From the NCBI GenBank assembly GCA_023431185.1, contig JAEYXS010000074.1, positions 1 to 5,203 on the forward strand: 5,203 bases of DNA, written 5' to 3'. The DNA comes from Verrucomicrobiota bacterium. GTDB taxonomy: Bacteria > Verrucomicrobiota > Verrucomicrobiia > Limisphaerales > JAEYXS01. A program made the translations under genes and the position numbers. This document shows positions 4,022 through 5,203 of the stretch, piece by piece. The notes below the pieces were generated by a model. The model was not told where the DNA came from. It saw nothing but the letters and a program-made list of their open reading frames with translations, and ran no database searches. Each line of letters opens with the position of its first letter. The stretch's first letter is position 1.

Positions 4022-5140
4022 ATGACCGACCCACGTTACCCCAAACTGGCCAAGCTTCTCATCGAATATTCCACCGCCCTCAAAAAAGGCGAACGCGTCC
4101 TCCTCGACATGATCGATGTCCCCGACGAGTTCACCGTGGAACTCATGCGCGCCGCGCGCAAGGTCGGCGCCCTGCCTTTTGTTGAGGCCCGTCATACCCG
4201 CCTCGTCCGTGAAGTCGTCCGCGAGACGAATCCCGAACACGCCGCCATCATCCGCGATATCGAGATGTTCCGGATGAAAAAGATGCAGGCCTACATCGCC
4301 ATCCGCGGCAGCGCGAACGCGAACGAATCCGCCGACGTTCCCAGCGAGCGCATGTCGATCTATTCTAAGACCATTCGCCCGGTACAGAACTATCGCGTGA
4401 ACCAGACCAAGTGGTGCGTCCTCCGCTGGCCCTCGCCCAGCATGGCCCAGGCCGCGGGCATGAGCACGGAAGCCTTCGAGAATTTCTACTTCGACGTCTG
4501 CACCATGGACTACGCGCGCATGGCCAGGGCCATGGTCCCGCTCGAGAAACGCATGAAGAAGGCCGATAAGGTGCGCCTCGTCTCCCCCGGCACCGACCTC
4601 TCCTTCAGCATCAAGAAGATCGGCGCGAAGATGTGCAAAGGCGACCGCAACATCCCCGATGGCGAAGTCTTCAGTTGCCCCGTGAAAGACTCCGTTAACG
4701 GCGTCATCCAGTTCAATACGCCCACGCTTTACTCCGGCACGAAGTTCGAGGGTATCCGCCTCGCCTTCAAGGATGGCAAAATCGTCGAAGCCACCGCCAG
4801 CACCGCCGCCACCACCAAGCGCCTGAACGAGATCCTCGATACCGACGCGGGCGCGCGTTACATCGGCGAGTTCTCCCTCGGTTTCAATCCTTACATCATG
4901 TCGCCCATGTGCGACATCCTGTTCGATGAGAAGATCGCCGGCTCCCTGCACTTCACTCCCGGCCAGGCGTATGAGGAATGCGACAACGGCAACCGTTCCG
5001 CTGTCCACTGGGACATGGTCCTCATCCAACGCCCCGAATGGGGTGGCGGTGAAGTGTGGTTCGACGGCGAGCTCATCCGCAAAAACGGCCTCTTCCTGCC
5101 CAAGGATCTGCAGCCGCTAAATCCGAAAAATTTGAAGTAA
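4022..5140 (+). CDS. M29-family (thermophilic type) metallo-aminopeptidase
   Basis: This is a cytosolic, probably dimeric, two-metal aminopeptidase that removes N-terminal residues from peptides (AmpS/AmpT/PepS family). From the ATG at 4022 it is 372 residues, slightly short of the roughly 400 usual for the family. The metal-ligand set appears complete: E215 in NIPDGEVFSCP, E283 in YIGEFSLGFNP, H310 in IAGSLHF, and H329 and D331 in VHWDM. Y317, seven residues after H310, fits the catalytic tyrosine. The N-terminal half (1-about 185) has the family's alpha/beta domain, starting YPKLAKLLIEYSTALKKGERVLLD. The frame stays open to an ATG at 3929, but those 31 residues are translated heptad repeat and promoter-like sequence, so 4022 is preferred. 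There is no Shine-Dalgarno. The gene stands 164 bp after mazG, probably as its own transcript. Confidence 0.92.
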   Translation: MTDPRYPKLAKLLIEYSTALKKGERVLLDMIDVPDEFTVELMRAARKVGALPFVEARHTRLVREVVRETNPEHAAIIRDIEMFRMKKMQAYIAIRGSANANESADVPSERMSIYSKTIRPVQNYRVNQTKWCVLRWPSPSMAQAAGMSTEAFENFYFDVCTMDYARMARAMVPLEKRMKKADKVRLVSPGTDLSFSIKKIGAKMCKGDRNIPDGEVFSCPVKDSVNGVIQFNTPTLYSGTKFEGIRLAFKDGKIVEATASTAATTKRLNEILDTDAGARYIGEFSLGFNPYIMSPMCDILFDEKIAGSLHFTPGQAYEECDNGNRSAVHWDMVLIQRPEWGGGEVWFDGELIRKNGLFLPKDLQPLNPKNLK

Positions 5141-5148
5141 GTCTTTCT

Positions 5149-5182
5149 GAAAAAAGAAAAGGGGCCCGGCCTCACCCCGGGC
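5149..5182 (-). terminator. Candidate intrinsic terminator for a leftward gene beyond the right edge
   Basis: GCCCGG (5164-5169) pairs with CCGGGC (5177-5182) over a 7-nt loop. Read on the minus strand, the stem is followed by CCC and then TTTTCTTTTTT (complement of 5150-5160), a good U-tract. On the plus strand the stem is followed by GCCGGTTGC, so it is a poorer terminator for the aminopeptidase gene, although it could act in both directions. This suggests a convergent gene to the right. Confidence 0.5.
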
Positions 5183-5203
5183 GCCGGTTGCAATTATAAA
5201 AAA

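Noticed and set aside
4013..5029. Long open frame on the minus strand opposite the aminopeptidase (338 codons)
   Set aside because: Same antisense effect of high GC at third positions. The low-complexity translation has no motifs.
1..5203. CRISPR array, phage genes, toxin-antitoxin or biosynthetic cluster
   Set aside because: No regularly spaced repeat-spacer units, integrase, structural phage gene, toxin fold or synthase is visible. The MazG here is the housekeeping enzyme with no mazEF genes beside it.

Overview
The window reads as a chromosomal segment of a GC-rich bacterium, most likely Verrucomicrobiota near the Pedosphaera/Limisphaerales group. That assignment is inference. It rests on Shine-Dalgarno-poor, short-leader genes and on intergenic spacers packed with degenerate heptad repeats (TTCGATG-type) and small hairpin elements of a style I associate with that phylum. 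No rRNA or other taxonomic marker is present.

Layout. Positions 1-63 may hold the 3' end of a rightward gene. Positions 64-215 hold a double-hairpin intergenic repeat. A leftward two-gene operon follows: an ArsR-family repressor (694-1056) and an AHSA1/CalC-type SRPBCC protein (216-713), overlapping by 20 bp. A perfect 24-bp palindrome covers the repressor's start codon and is a strong operator candidate. Positions 1057-1319 carry a triple-hairpin repeat. Four rightward genes follow: a small unrecognised lipoprotein (1320-1727), glutamate 5-kinase ProB (1878-2954), a MazG-type NTP pyrophosphohydrolase (3180-3857) and an M29-family aminopeptidase (4022-5140). A hairpin at the right edge looks like a terminator for a leftward gene outside the window.

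Function. The ArsR/SRPBCC pair looks like a self-regulated unit. ProB performs the first step of proline synthesis, MazG removes NTPs by pyrophosphohydrolysis, and the M29 enzyme trims peptides. These last three are housekeeping genes separated by 160-225 bp, each with its own repeat-filled spacer, so they are probably transcribed separately. I see no phage, CRISPR, toxin-antitoxin or biosynthetic cluster.

Most notable features. The spacers carry at least five different inverted-repeat designs, one of which supplies the mazG stop codon. Heptad-phased tracts sit just upstream of proB, mazG and the aminopeptidase. The MazG C-terminal domain has lost its metal-binding motifs. I found no clear evidence of a new multi-gene system; the unexplained signal is in the spacers.
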